A stretch of 64,000 nt of DNA from an uncultured Salinimicrobium sp. (GCA_946887075.1 CAMPKA010000009.1:1-64000), one strand, 5' to 3'; numbered from the stretch's first letter, positions 1 to 8,692 are shown. The notes: generated from the sequence alone by a model not told the origin. Translations and numbers: made by a program.

Positions 1-53
1 ATAGTAGTTTACAGGCAATTAAAGTCAACGGCTTTTTCAGGTGCGGAAGTCAG

Positions 54-84
54 GAAAAAAACCCGCAGGAAGTCCTACGGGTTC
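54..84 (-). terminator. Rho-independent terminator of the FKBP gene
   Basis: AACCCG pairs with CGGGTT, with an inner AGGA/TCCT pairing. Read on the minus strand the stem is followed by a run of seven T. It lies about 25 bases past the stop codon of the FKBP isomerase. Confidence 0.7.
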
Positions 85-107
85 TTATAACAGTTTTTCC
101 GAAGGAA

Positions 108-536
108 TTATTTAATCTCGACTACCTCAAGATCAAAGATCAGATCTTTTCCAGCCAATGGATGGTTTCCGTCAACAACGATGGACTCCTCCTTGACTTC
201 CTTTACCACGAGGTTCACCTCTTTACCATCAGGGGACTTGGAAACGAGCCCCATTCCAGGTTCTGGTTTGATCTCCTCGGGCAGCCGGCTCTTTTCAACC
301 TCCTGGATCAGTTCCTCCCTGGGAGAACCATAGGCTTCCTCCGCCGGAATGTTGATCGTTTTCTTTTCATTGACCTTCATATCCAGAAGACCTTTCTCAA
401 AACCCGGAATGAGCTGACCTTGCCCCATGGTGAATTCGATCGGTTCTCTCTCCAGAGAACTGTCAAAGACCTGGCCATCCGCCAACTTCCCGGTATAATG
501 TACTTTTACTGTGTCATTTTGCTTAACCTGACTCAT
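108..536 (-). CDS. FKBP-type peptidyl-prolyl cis-trans isomerase, SlyD-like
   Basis: A 142-residue soluble protein that should catalyse cis-trans isomerisation at proline bonds and act as a folding helper in the cytoplasm. The FKBP core is clear: VKVHYTGKLADGQVFDSS at residues 10-27 and GQGQLIPGFEKGL at 38-50. The insert-in-flap region with AEEAYG at 65-70 follows, as in SlyD/FKBP4-type enzymes. There is no signal peptide, and the histidine-rich metal-binding tail of E. coli SlyD is absent. A well-formed promoter lies about 100 bases upstream and a terminator closes the gene, so it is probably a single-gene transcript. Confidence 0.9.
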   Translation of the reverse strand: MSQVKQNDTVKVHYTGKLADGQVFDSSLEREPIEFTMGQGQLIPGFEKGLLDMKVNEKKTINIPAEEAYGSPREELIQEVEKSRLPEEIKPEPGMGLVSKSPDGKEVNLVVKEVKEESIVVDGNHPLAGKDLIFDLEVVEIK

Positions 537-640
537 GATATCTAGTTTATCGATTTAAAAAATAAAAGAAATGGAAATAGAAACAGAAGTAAAAAGGAAG
601 GACCTCAACAACGCTGGAAATTATCCCACATTTCGGTAGG

Positions 641-671
641 CAAAGGTATGATTTTTAATCCACAAGACCAA
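641..671 (-). promoter_or_regulatory. Bacteroidota-type promoter for the FKBP gene
   Basis: On the minus strand TTG (671-669) is followed after 20 bases by TACCTTTG (648-641), a full match to the TAnnTTTG -7 box. It would give a leader of about 100 bases before the ATG at 536. Confidence 0.55.
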
Positions 672-815
672 AGAAGCCCGATTTCCTGAAAACAAAGGGT
701 CCCGCGCAATAATTCCTCCATGGAGCAGTTATTCCCGGACTATTTCATCCTCTTAAAATCTGGTTAATAGAATGGGGGAATTTGCGAGTTCATCCAAAAA
801 TTTAGTAAGTTGGTT

Positions 816-1241
816 ATGATGTTTACAGAAAGAATTATCCTGAAGGTTCTGTTTTTACCTCTGATATGGATCAGCAGTTGTAAGGAGGACCCCGCCAAGG
901 ATCCATATTCGGACTGGCAGCAGATCACCGTTCTGGCCTCGGCCTACAATTCAGTAGGAGGTCAGGGAAGTGGGGATCCAAAAATAACCGCATGGGGGGA
1001 TACGCTGAAACCTGGTGTCAGATCCATCGCAGTTTCACGGGACCTGATTGAAAAAGGTCTGGACTACAGGACCCCGGTTATAATCGAAGGGTTCGAAGGG
1101 ACCTTTCTGGTGATGGATAAGATGCATCCGCGGTGGCGAAACAAAATTGATATTTATATGGGAGAAGACCGGGACAAGGCGTTGAAGTGGGGCAGAAGAA
1201 AGGTGGAGATATGCTTTCCCCCTCCCGAAAAGAGGAATTAA
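816..1241 (+). CDS. 3D-domain lipoprotein
   Basis: A lipoprotein of about 141 residues. The N-terminus has a hydrophobic stretch ending in a lipobox (WISSC), so it should be anchored in the envelope. The rest is one 3D domain, the barrel fold also found in MltA and YuiC/YabE-type peptidoglycan enzymes: AYNSVGGQ, then AWGDTLKPG, SIAVSRDLI, and the acidic positions in VMDKMHPRW and KIDIYMG. A role in cell-wall turnover is inferred from the fold, not shown. An upstream in-frame TTG at 810 is possible, but two ATG codons at 816 and 819 are better starts. It is followed 20 bases later by the PAP2 gene on the same strand. Confidence 0.8.
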   Translation: MMFTERIILKVLFLPLIWISSCKEDPAKDPYSDWQQITVLASAYNSVGGQGSGDPKITAWGDTLKPGVRSIAVSRDLIEKGLDYRTPVIIEGFEGTFLVMDKMHPRWRNKIDIYMGEDRDKALKWGRRKVEICFPPPEKRN

Positions 1242-1261
1242 TTTCTTAAATACCAACCAAG

Positions 1262-2029
1262 ATGAGAAAGAGATTCAAAGAAATGCTCAGGGGAATACTG
1301 GAGTTTCTGCGCAGACATCTTAGTACAAAGAATCCGCTGCTGCCTTATTACATCCTGATCTTCCTCAATATTATAATTTTTGTCGTCGGGGTCAATGTTT
1401 TTGTTGGACTTACAGAAGGACTTTCGGGAGCCCCAATGAAGGGTTTCGACAAGCAGGTAACCGATTTTGTGACCTCCTTCAGGACCCCTGAACTCAACAG
1501 ATTCTTTCAATTTATCACAGACCTTGGGGATGTTTATGCATACATCGTGGCAACTACCATTGTGGCGATCTTCTTCTTCTTCAAACTGAAGAACAAAAAA
1601 TTCATTTTTCAATTACTCGGAATCCTGATCCTCTCCGCACTGGCCAACATTGCCTTAAAAAAGGCCATCAACAGAGCCCGACCAACCATTGAACACCTCG
1701 TGGTGGTAAAGAGCCTGAGCTATCCCAGCGGGCATGCCATGAGCGCCACTGCCTTCTATGGCTTTCTGATCTATCTGGTCTTCAAGATCAAGATGAACAA
1801 ATGGCTCAAAGGCTTTTTGATGGTCCTTTTCGGATTCCTGATCCTCCTCATCGGAACCAGCAGGATTTATCTCGGGGTTCATTTTCCCTCTGATGTAGTG
1901 GGTGGTTTTCTTGCCGGTCTGATATGGGTGGCCTTCTGTATAGTACTGTTCAACATCGTTTCTCTTCTCCGGGAACGAAAAGCCATGGTGGACCCTACAG
2001 TGGAAAAAGAAGAGATTATAGAAGAGTAA
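1262..2029 (+). CDS. PAP2-family membrane phosphatase
   Basis: A 255-residue multi-pass membrane protein of the phosphatidic acid phosphatase 2 superfamily. All three active-site motifs are present: K-x6-RP (KKAINRARP), PSGH in YPSGHAMSA, and SR-x5-H-x3-D in SRIYLGVHFPSD. Members dephosphorylate phosphatidic acid, undecaprenyl diphosphate or related lipids on the outer face of the inner membrane; the exact substrate cannot be read from the sequence. A hydrophobic segment near residues 35-60 and several later helices fit a six-helix topology. It sits between the 3D-domain lipoprotein and a CPBP protein with short gaps, likely one operon. Confidence 0.9.
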   Translation: MRKRFKEMLRGILEFLRRHLSTKNPLLPYYILIFLNIIIFVVGVNVFVGLTEGLSGAPMKGFDKQVTDFVTSFRTPELNRFFQFITDLGDVYAYIVATTIVAIFFFFKLKNKKFIFQLLGILILSALANIALKKAINRARPTIEHLVVVKSLSYPSGHAMSATAFYGFLIYLVFKIKMNKWLKGFLMVLFGFLILLIGTSRIYLGVHFPSDVVGGFLAGLIWVAFCIVLFNIVSLLRERKAMVDPTVEKEEIIEE

Positions 2030-2044
2030 AAACACGCTGCGAAC

Positions 2045-2671
2045 ATGAGAAAAATTTATTATTCCAGAGTTTACCTGGTTCTGGAATTCATGTTCTTCTA
2101 TGTTTTTTTACCCTTTATAGCCACTTACTATCTCGAAGGTTGGTTCAAGGTCCTGCCTCTTTTTGGGATCGGGATCTTTTTCCTGATCATGTTACTACAG
2201 GATCCGACCTTTGACAGATCCGTACTCACCCGCTTTGACGCCTCCTATCTCAAGGGTAGTATTACCAGAATGATCCTGATCACCATTCTACTGACCTGGT
2301 TTACCTGGTGGATTTATCCTCAGTTGTTTTTCATGTATCCCCTGCGCAACTTTGAAGGATATCTGATCACCTTTTTTCTCTATCCCCTTGCCTCGGTTCT
2401 CCCTCAGGAGATCATTTACAGGGTTTATTATTTCCACAGATATCGCAAGTTGGTTCCGGAAACCTCCCTGCTGATGTTAAGCAATGCGATTATTTTCGGT
2501 CTCACTCATTTCATCTATGCGAACTGGGTGGCTCCCATTGCCACCTTTCTGGCAGCCTGGCTTTTCATCTATACTTTCTTCCGAACAAAAAATCTTCTCA
2601 ATGTGAGTCTGGAGCATTATTTCTACGGCCTGATCATGTTCACCATAGGCTTCGGACATTTTTTCCAGTGA
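2045..2671 (+). CDS. CPBP-family intramembrane protein
   Basis: A 208-residue, highly hydrophobic protein with the CPBP (Rce1/Abi) layout: QEIIYR at 121-126, FGLTH at 151-155 and the last histidine in LEHYFYG at 190-194. These match the E-E-x3-R, F-x3-H and H-x3 motifs of the family. The first glutamate of motif 1 is glutamine here, which may weaken or abolish peptidase activity. Family members cleave in the membrane or act as chaperone-like membrane proteins. It starts 15 bases after the PAP2 gene and ends just before a long terminator hairpin, so it is the last gene of that operon. Confidence 0.75.
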   Translation: MRKIYYSRVYLVLEFMFFYVFLPFIATYYLEGWFKVLPLFGIGIFFLIMLLQDPTFDRSVLTRFDASYLKGSITRMILITILLTWFTWWIYPQLFFMYPLRNFEGYLITFFLYPLASVLPQEIIYRVYYFHRYRKLVPETSLLMLSNAIIFGLTHFIYANWVAPIATFLAAWLFIYTFFRTKNLLNVSLEHYFYGLIMFTIGFGHFFQ

Positions 2672-2676
2672 ATAAG

Positions 2677-2738
2677 AAAAGGATCCCCAGTCGGAGGAAG
2701 GGCTTTGTTGCTCCTTCCTCTTGCTGGAAATCCTTTTT
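2677..2738. terminator. Long bidirectional terminator hairpin
   Basis: Interrupted stem of about 20 pairs: AAAAGGAT/ATCCTTTT, CCAG/CTGG and GAGGAAGG/CCTTCCTC round an 11-base loop. T runs on both strands suit the convergent genes on either side. Confidence 0.7.
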
Positions 2739-2811
2739 CATAGCAATTCGCCGGTGAAAGTAAGGCAAATCTTCTTTGGACAAGTCAGCTTTAGCAAAAA
2801 TTTGGGGAAAG

Positions 2812-3462
2812 TCAGCGTTTGCTTTTGATCTCATTCATCAGCTGAAAGGCTTGATTCACATAATCCTGTTCAAGAAATAGCGTAAAATAATTGGAAGTGG
2901 AAATCACCTCATAAACCGGTATCCCCTCATAGGCCAGCAATTTAAACAGGTAAAAATACAAGCCTACAGTTTGGGTGTTTTTCTCCGGAAGGGCTATGGT
3001 CAGCGAGGATAATTCATCCGAAACATTGACCAGTTTTTCTTCCTTGAAAATTTCCCTGATCAGCGGCTCCATTTCAGAGGAAAAGAGGAAAACGGTTTCC
3101 TGAAAATTGCTGGAGTAGTTCATGTATATGCCACTTCGCTCCTTGATAGCATCAAGAAGCTGTGCCTTTTTAGAAATCAGGGTCCGGGAATTGTGGTAAG
3201 TATATTCGGTAATTCCGGATCGGACGATGATATCCCCTAATTTCCTGAAATGGCTGCTGGTAAACTTGCTCCTCTTGGGATGGTACCTTCTCAAGGCCAT
3301 GATGATAGAACCCTGCTTTACAGGCTTTTTCATTTCCAGTTCGACCTCAGGCTGAAGATCTGCCGCCAAAGAACTGAAGTTGATGATATTCCTGGCCAGG
3401 GCGTCATCGAGGAAAGGTTGATGTTTTATGATGTTATGAACACAGGTGGTTATGGTTTTCAT
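2812..3462 (-). CDS. ACT-domain-like protein of unknown function
   Basis: A 216-residue soluble protein without a signal peptide. The last 90 or so residues (SSLTIALPEKN, YFYLFKLLAYEGIPVYEVIS, NYFTLFLEQDYVNQAFQLM) have the beta-alpha-beta-beta-alpha pattern of an ACT fold as in the regulatory half of aspartate kinases. The N-terminal 90 residues contain a lysine/arginine-rich stretch that could be a small helical or HTH-like region, but I do not recognise a family. It is divergent from the aspartate kinase gene and shares its promoter region, which contains an inverted repeat. A role in sensing an amino acid and controlling that pathway is possible but only inferred. Confidence 0.6.
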   Translation of the reverse strand: MKTITTCVHNIIKHQPFLDDALARNIINFSSLAADLQPEVELEMKKPVKQGSIIMALRRYHPKRSKFTSSHFRKLGDIIVRSGITEYTYHNSRTLISKKAQLLDAIKERSGIYMNYSSNFQETVFLFSSEMEPLIREIFKEEKLVNVSDELSSLTIALPEKNTQTVGLYFYLFKLLAYEGIPVYEVISTSNYFTLFLEQDYVNQAFQLMNEIKSKR

Positions 3463-3507
3463 CCTGTTATATATTATACAATTGGTGCGAATATATAAAA
3501 TAACAGG
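3463..3507. promoter_or_regulatory. Inverted repeat in the divergent ACT-protein/lysC promoter region
   Basis: CCTGTTAT at 3463-3470 is repeated in inverse as ATAACAGG at 3500-3507 around an A+T-rich centre. It touches the start codon of the ACT-domain gene and lies 58 bases before the aspartate kinase start, a good place for a shared operator. Confidence 0.4.
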
Positions 3508-3564
3508 AATACATTTTCCTGAAACTGAAAGTCTTATTACCTATGTCTTTTGGAACATGTAAAG

Positions 3565-4893
3565 ATGAAAATACTGAAATTCGGAGGTACCTCGGTAGGT
3601 ACGGCAGAAAGCATTCGCAATGTAAAGGAAATACTCGAGCAGAGTCCCGGTGAAAAAATAGTGGTGGTATCGGCGATGGCCGGGGTCACTAACCTGTTGG
3701 TATCCCTTGCGGAAACCGCTTACGCCGGGAACAGAGGAAAGGCATTTTCGATCCTGGAGCAGATCAGGGAAAAACATAATGGCCTTATCGAAGATTTGCT
3801 CAAAGAGGATGTGGCTGAAACCGCCTCGAGAGAGCTTCAAATCATTTTTGACGGCCTCAGGTCGATTATTGAGGAGGATTTCACCAGCGATACCTATTCC
3901 CGGATCATAACCTCTGGAGAAAAAATGCTCAGTCTTATATTTTCGATCTTCCTTGCTCAGGAAGGCCTTGAGAATGATCTGCTGAATTCTGCTGATTTTA
4001 TGCACGTGGATAATGTGGAGAATCCGGAGATCGATCAGGTGGGGAATAAACTCCAAAAGATCCTCAGAGAACTGCATTCTGGTACTTACATCGCCCAGGG
4101 ATTTATCAGGGTAGACAACCAGGGGAGTATCGGCACCCTAAAAAGAGGAGGAAGCGACTATACCGCCACCATCATCGCTGCGGCGGTTAACGCGTCAGAA
4201 GTGCAGATCTGGACGGATATAGATGGTTTCCATAACAATGATCCGCGTTTCGTGGAACATACTCATCCTCTCGAAGATCTGACTTTTGAAGAGGCAGCGG
4301 AACTCGCCTATTTCGGAGCCAAGATTCTTCATCCACAAACAGTTTCTCCGGTCAAGGACAAGGACATTCCTATCTTCCTCAAAAATACCTTTACCCCATC
4401 CGCACCTGGAACCAGAATATCTTCCAGAGTATTGCGCAAGGGACTGAAAGCGATTTCGGCAAAGGACGGCATCACTGCGATCAAGATCAAATCGAACAGG
4501 ATGCTGATGGCCCATGGTTTCTTGAAAAAGATCTTCGAGATCTTCGACAAACACGAAACTGCCATCGATATGATCACCACTTCGGAAATTGCCATTTCCC
4601 TGACCATCGATGATGAAAAAAACCTGCCCGCAATTCTGGAGGAACTCAAAAGCTATGGCCAGATCTCGGTGGACCGGGAACATAGTATTATCTGCATCGT
4701 TGGGGAAGGGGTTATTGATGACCGAGAAACTTTTCGGCTATTCGAGATCCTGAACGATCTGCCTGTGAGGATGATTTCCTATGGAGGAAGCCAGAACAAC
4801 ATTTCGCTGCTGGTTGATCAGCAAAACAAAATAAAAGCGCTCAGGCTCCTTAATCAGAAGTTATTTGAGGAAAAAACGCTTTTAAAGACCTGA
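3565..4893 (+). CDS. lysC: Aspartate kinase (monofunctional)
   Basis: A 442-residue kinase that phosphorylates aspartate, the first step towards lysine, threonine, methionine and diaminopimelate. The N-terminal catalytic domain opens with KFGGTSVG, and the substrate region RGGSDYTAT and the nucleotide loop WTDIDGFHNNDPR are intact. Two ACT segments follow from about residue 300 (ITAIKIKSNRM and HSIICIVGEGV), so feedback control is likely. There is no homoserine dehydrogenase fusion. The reading frame is open from a TTG at 3550, but ATG at 3565, directly before KILKFGG, is the family's usual start. It is divergent from the ACT-domain gene across a shared inverted repeat. Confidence 0.93.
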   Translation: MKILKFGGTSVGTAESIRNVKEILEQSPGEKIVVVSAMAGVTNLLVSLAETAYAGNRGKAFSILEQIREKHNGLIEDLLKEDVAETASRELQIIFDGLRSIIEEDFTSDTYSRIITSGEKMLSLIFSIFLAQEGLENDLLNSADFMHVDNVENPEIDQVGNKLQKILRELHSGTYIAQGFIRVDNQGSIGTLKRGGSDYTATIIAAAVNASEVQIWTDIDGFHNNDPRFVEHTHPLEDLTFEEAAELAYFGAKILHPQTVSPVKDKDIPIFLKNTFTPSAPGTRISSRVLRKGLKAISAKDGITAIKIKSNRMLMAHGFLKKIFEIFDKHETAIDMITTSEIAISLTIDDEKNLPAILEELKSYGQISVDREHSIICIVGEGVIDDRETFRLFEILNDLPVRMISYGGSQNNISLLVDQQNKIKALRLLNQKLFEEKTLLKT

Positions 4894-4960
4894 CTTCTCT
4901 CCGCTTGAGTTGTTAGTTTTTGTTTGTTTGGATGGGGCGCCTGCATTGCGGGCGCTTCGC

Positions 4961-6196
4961 TTATTTGTCCCTGTTTTTGAGCTCTATATATTTCGACAGG
5001 TAGCGGGTACTGTTATTTCTATGAAAGAGGAGCATGCTACCGGTAAAATTAGCTTTCCGATGTGCCAGGAGTTCAGACCTGATCCGGCTTACCCGCTCGT
5101 TTAGGAGGTCGCTGTATCGCTGACGGGAGAACTTGTGTTCCAGGATTAAAAAGCCTTTCTGCTGTGCCCGCTTCCAGGATTCCTGATTTTCGTAAAGGTC
5201 ACAGGCAAGGTCGGCCATGGTCTGAGGATCCGAAGATACGGCTCCACAGAACTCATTTTTCCACCTCATGCCTTCAGCTCCTACCGGAGTGGTGATCACC
5301 GGTGTTCCCGCCAGCATGGCGTCTATAAATTTTCCTTTGAGCCCAGCTCCGTACCGAAGCGGCGCCAGAAGAATTCTAAAATTCCTTAGGGTCCGGATCG
5401 CTTCTTCTGATCTGCCCCTGATAAGAAAACCTTCGGAGCGATTGGCCAGGGCCCTCTGCCGGTCCGTGGTGTAGGCGCCAAAAATATGCAGCTCCGCCTG
5501 TGGAAGTCTTTTCCTGATCTCCGGCCAGACCTCGTTTCTCAGATATAGAACCGCGTCCGCATTGGGGGCATGTCTGAAATTCCCGATGAATGCCAGGTCC
5601 TTCCGGCCTGTAAAATCAGGAAGTTCGGATTTCTGCTCCTCGGAAGGTCCCGCAACCATAAAAGGAAGGTAAAGCAACAGATATGGAGGAATTCCGAACT
5701 CTTCAACCAGGACCTCGATCTCTCTTTCAGATATGACAAGGCTAAGGTCACAGCGATATATAGCCGCTATTTCCCGCTTCGCCAGGTCACTTTCTCTTCG
5801 AAGTTCCACCTCGTCCCTTCCTGTCCTTAAAGCTTCCCGCCTGCACCACCTCAGGAAATGGAGATCCTCCGTATCCAGCAGCTTGAGGGCCTGAGGAAGA
5901 TTTTGGCTCACCCTCCAGCCAAACTGCTCTTCGGTCATGAACCTGTCAAACATGACGATATCAGGTCGCAGATCCAGGAGAAAACGGTCAAAGCTAGGGT
6001 GGTTGAGTTCAATCTTGCGGCAGGAGATCCCGCGACTTTCCAAATCTTCGGAATGGCCCGTCTTCTGTCCGGTGGTGACAAAAGTAATGGCAGTGTCAGG
6101 TCCTGCAAGGGCGTCCAGCAACTGAAGCATTCTTGATCCTGCCGCTGAGGAGGCTGGTTCAGGCCACATACAGCCGATGACCAGGAGCTTTGTCAT
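4961..6196 (-). CDS. Glycosyltransferase, GT-B fold (GT4-like)
   Basis: A protein of about 411 residues with two Rossmann-like halves. The N-terminal half starts LLVIGCMWPEP with a SAAGSRM loop. The C-terminal half carries FIGNFRHAPNADA, then APLRYGAGLKGKFIDAMLAGTPVITT, the phosphate/nucleotide-sugar binding region of GT-B enzymes. It should transfer a sugar from a nucleotide donor to an unknown acceptor at the cytoplasmic side of the membrane; no sugar cluster surrounds it. The frame is open to a TTG at 6232, but the ATG at 6196 fits better. A TATTTTTG box at 6208-6201 with TTG 21 bases upstream would leave almost no leader. Confidence 0.8.
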   Translation of the reverse strand: MTKLLVIGCMWPEPASSAAGSRMLQLLDALAGPDTAITFVTTGQKTGHSEDLESRGISCRKIELNHPSFDRFLLDLRPDIVMFDRFMTEEQFGWRVSQNLPQALKLLDTEDLHFLRWCRREALRTGRDEVELRRESDLAKREIAAIYRCDLSLVISEREIEVLVEEFGIPPYLLLYLPFMVAGPSEEQKSELPDFTGRKDLAFIGNFRHAPNADAVLYLRNEVWPEIRKRLPQAELHIFGAYTTDRQRALANRSEGFLIRGRSEEAIRTLRNFRILLAPLRYGAGLKGKFIDAMLAGTPVITTPVGAEGMRWKNEFCGAVSSDPQTMADLACDLYENQESWKRAQQKGFLILEHKFSRQRYSDLLNERVSRIRSELLAHRKANFTGSMLLFHRNNSTRYLSKYIELKNRDK

Positions 6197-6272
6197 GATC
6201 CAAAAATAAGGGAAATTGCCCAAAGCTTTCAATTGTGCTTCGAATTTGTGATCTTTAAGGAAACGATTGTCT

Positions 6273-6773
6273 ATGAGCCGTGGATTTGTAAAAGAAGAGG
6301 ATCAGGAGGATGCTCCAATGATTCCACCCAGGGCGGTGCTGCCATCAGGAATGATCAATTATGTCACCCCAGAGGGGCTTCAAGCCCTTAAGGAGGAAAA
6401 AAAGGAACTGGAACGGGCTTATGCTCAAAACCAGGGAATGGATGAAACGGATCTTCGGAGGAAAAGAGCGGTAATCGATGGCCAATTGCAGCTCCTCTCA
6501 GAAAGGATAGGTTCGGCCAGGGTGATAAGGCCTTCCGACCAGCCCGAGGAAGAAATCCGGTTCGGTGCCAAAGTCCGGGTGAAGGATCTCGGCACCGGAC
6601 AGGAAAACGAGTTTCGGATCGTGGGAGTTGATGAAGCGGACATCAAACGGAAAAAGATCTCTTTTGTCGCTCCCCTGGCTCGTGCATTGTTAGGGCACCG
6701 GAAGAACCAGGAGGTCACGCTGCACCTGGGGAAGGAAGATCGGAACCTTTTAATTATGGATATTTCATACTGA
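6273..6773 (+). CDS. GreA/GreB-family elongation factor
   Basis: A 166-residue protein with the two-part Gre layout. The N-terminal coiled coil (EGLQALKEEKKELE, then LRRKRAVIDGQLQLLSERI) normally reaches into the RNA polymerase channel. The C-terminal FKBP-like globular domain contains VRVKDLGTGQENEFRIVGVDEAD and SFVAPLARALLGHRKNQEV. It probably stimulates transcript cleavage in backtracked polymerase. The start ATG at 6273 is preferred to a TTG two codons upstream. Its stop codon overlaps the start of the next gene (TGATG), so translation of the gluconokinase/6PGDH fusion is probably coupled to it, an odd pairing of a transcription factor with a sugar enzyme. Confidence 0.83.
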   Translation: MSRGFVKEEDQEDAPMIPPRAVLPSGMINYVTPEGLQALKEEKKELERAYAQNQGMDETDLRRKRAVIDGQLQLLSERIGSARVIRPSDQPEEEIRFGAKVRVKDLGTGQENEFRIVGVDEADIKRKKISFVAPLARALLGHRKNQEVTLHLGKEDRNLLIMDISY

Positions 6774-8692
6774 TGCCTATGAAGGTATACATCGTAATGG
6801 GAGTCTCCGGGGTAGGGAAGACTACAATCGGAAAATTATTGGCCGCCCGTCTCAAGATTCCATTTTTTGACGCAGATGATTACCATCCTGAAGAGAGCAA
6901 GGTCAAAATGAGTTCCGGAATCCCGCTAGTGGATCAGGATCGGGAAGGATGGCTGGAGTTCCTCAGCCTTAAGATAAAAGAATGGCACCAGGACCAGGGG
7001 GCGGTACTGGCATGTTCTGCCCTGAAGGAAAAATTTCGACATCGGCTTTCCAGTATTCCTGAAGAAGACCTGGTGTGGATTTATCTCCATTCGAGTTACG
7101 ACCTGATTTATGAGCGGATCAGGGAGCGAAAAGGACATTATTTTGATGCGGAACTCCTCAGGAGCCAATACGAGATTCTGGAACCTCCCGTTTCAGGGAT
7201 CCATGTGGATGTTGCTCCATCCCAGGAGGAAGTAGTCGATGAGATAATCAGAAAAATCATGGAAAAGAAAACCAAATCTTCTGTCGGATTGATTGGACTT
7301 GGCGTAATGGGTAAAAGCCTGGCCCTCAATTTTGCGTCCAAAGGAATAAAAATTTCAGTGTACAACAGGCATTCAGAGGGTAAGGAAGAGGATATTGCCC
7401 TGAAATTTGCAGAGCAGCACAAGGGGGAATTCCACTTTCCGGCTTTTGATGATCTGCAGCCTTTCGTAAATTCTCTAGAGGAGCCCCGGACCATATTCCT
7501 GATGGTCAGTGCGGGTAAAGCTGTTGACCTCGTGATAGATGAACTTGAGCCCTTATTGAAAAAAGGGGATCTGATTATCGACGGAGGAAACTCGCACTAT
7601 AAGGACACCAATCGAAGAGAGGAATATCTGGGAAAGGAGGAAATTTTGTTTCTCGGAGTAGGAGTCTCCGGAGGCGAAGAAGGCGCCCTAAAGGGGCCCT
7701 CCATAATGCCCGGGGGAGACATTGCGGCCTACAACAGGTTCGGTAGCCTCCTGGAACAGATTGCCGCCAAGGACAACCACGGAAAACCCTGTTGTACCTA
7801 TCTTGGTCCACAAGGTTCTGGCCACTTCGTCAAAATGGTCCATAATGGCATTGAATATGGAGAGATGCAGCTTATCGCGGAATTCTATCACCTGCTCAGG
7901 TATGGTTACGGACTATCTCCTGAGGAGATCGCTTCATGGTTTTCTCAATGGAATGAAGAATTTAAGAGCTATCTACTCGAAATAACCGTCGAAATTCTCA
8001 GAAAGAAGGAGGCCGGAAGTGTCCTCATCGATAAAATACTGGATGCCGCCAAACAGAAAGGCACAGGGGGCTGGTCTACCAATGCCGCCCTGGAACTGGG
8101 CACACCCCTGGACACCATTACCGCAGCGGTCCTTGCCCGCAACATCTCGGGACGTAAAGACGAAAGGGTAGAGGCGGATCACCTTTATGGGCTATCCCGC
8201 AAAACGATCTCCGATCCGGATTTAACTGCCTTGAAACAGGCCTATTCTGCCGCTTCCATCATCAACCATGCTATCGGATTTGATCTTCTCTCAGCTGCTT
8301 CCTCGGAATACCAGTGGAACCTCGATCTTGCGGAGATCGCCAGGATCTGGACCAATGGCTGTATCATCAGATCCGGACTGATGGAGCGATTAAAGGATAT
8401 TTTCAGGGATCATAAACAACACCTGTTGTTCTCAGATCAGATCCGCCACGAACTCAACCAGTCTATCAATGCCCTGAGCAGTGTGATGCGAAAAGCCCTG
8501 GCTGCAAAATTTCCAATGCCGGCAAGTAGTGCAGCGATCAATTACTTCTTTTCGTTCACCTCCGCTCTTGGTTCAGCTAACCTGATACAGGCGCAGCGGG
8601 ATTACTTCGGAGCCCATACCTATGAAAGGACAGACAAGGAAAGAGGGATTTTCTTTCACACCCTATGGAAAGAGGATCAATCCAGAGATTGA
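6773..8692 (+). CDS. Fused gluconokinase / 6-phosphogluconate dehydrogenase
   Basis: A 639-residue protein joining two consecutive enzymes. Residues 1-165 are a GntK-type gluconokinase with the P-loop GVSGVGKTT (10-18), DADDYHP (33-39) and ACSALKEKFR (80-89). Residues 170-639 are a full-length decarboxylating 6-phosphogluconate dehydrogenase: GLGVMG (175-180), DGGNSHYKDT, VSGGEEGALKGPSIMPGG and the catalytic lysine and asparagine in HFVKMVHNG. The product would turn gluconate into 6-phosphogluconate and then ribulose 5-phosphate plus NAD(P)H. There is no frameshift or internal start that would separate them. It overlaps the Gre gene by one base and ends at a strong bidirectional terminator. 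Confidence 0.92.
   Translation: MPMKVYIVMGVSGVGKTTIGKLLAARLKIPFFDADDYHPEESKVKMSSGIPLVDQDREGWLEFLSLKIKEWHQDQGAVLACSALKEKFRHRLSSIPEEDLVWIYLHSSYDLIYERIRERKGHYFDAELLRSQYEILEPPVSGIHVDVAPSQEEVVDEIIRKIMEKKTKSSVGLIGLGVMGKSLALNFASKGIKISVYNRHSEGKEEDIALKFAEQHKGEFHFPAFDDLQPFVNSLEEPRTIFLMVSAGKAVDLVIDELEPLLKKGDLIIDGGNSHYKDTNRREEYLGKEEILFLGVGVSGGEEGALKGPSIMPGGDIAAYNRFGSLLEQIAAKDNHGKPCCTYLGPQGSGHFVKMVHNGIEYGEMQLIAEFYHLLRYGYGLSPEEIASWFSQWNEEFKSYLLEITVEILRKKEAGSVLIDKILDAAKQKGTGGWSTNAALELGTPLDTITAAVLARNISGRKDERVEADHLYGLSRKTISDPDLTALKQAYSAASIINHAIGFDLLSAASSEYQWNLDLAEIARIWTNGCIIRSGLMERLKDIFRDHKQHLLFSDQIRHELNQSINALSSVMRKALAAKFPMPASSAAINYFFSFTSALGSANLIQAQRDYFGAHTYERTDKERGIFFHTLWKEDQSRD

Noticed and set aside
4934..4952. 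GCGCC/GGCGC hairpin between lysC and the glycosyltransferase gene
   Set aside because: No T run directly after the stem on either strand, so a terminator call is not supported.
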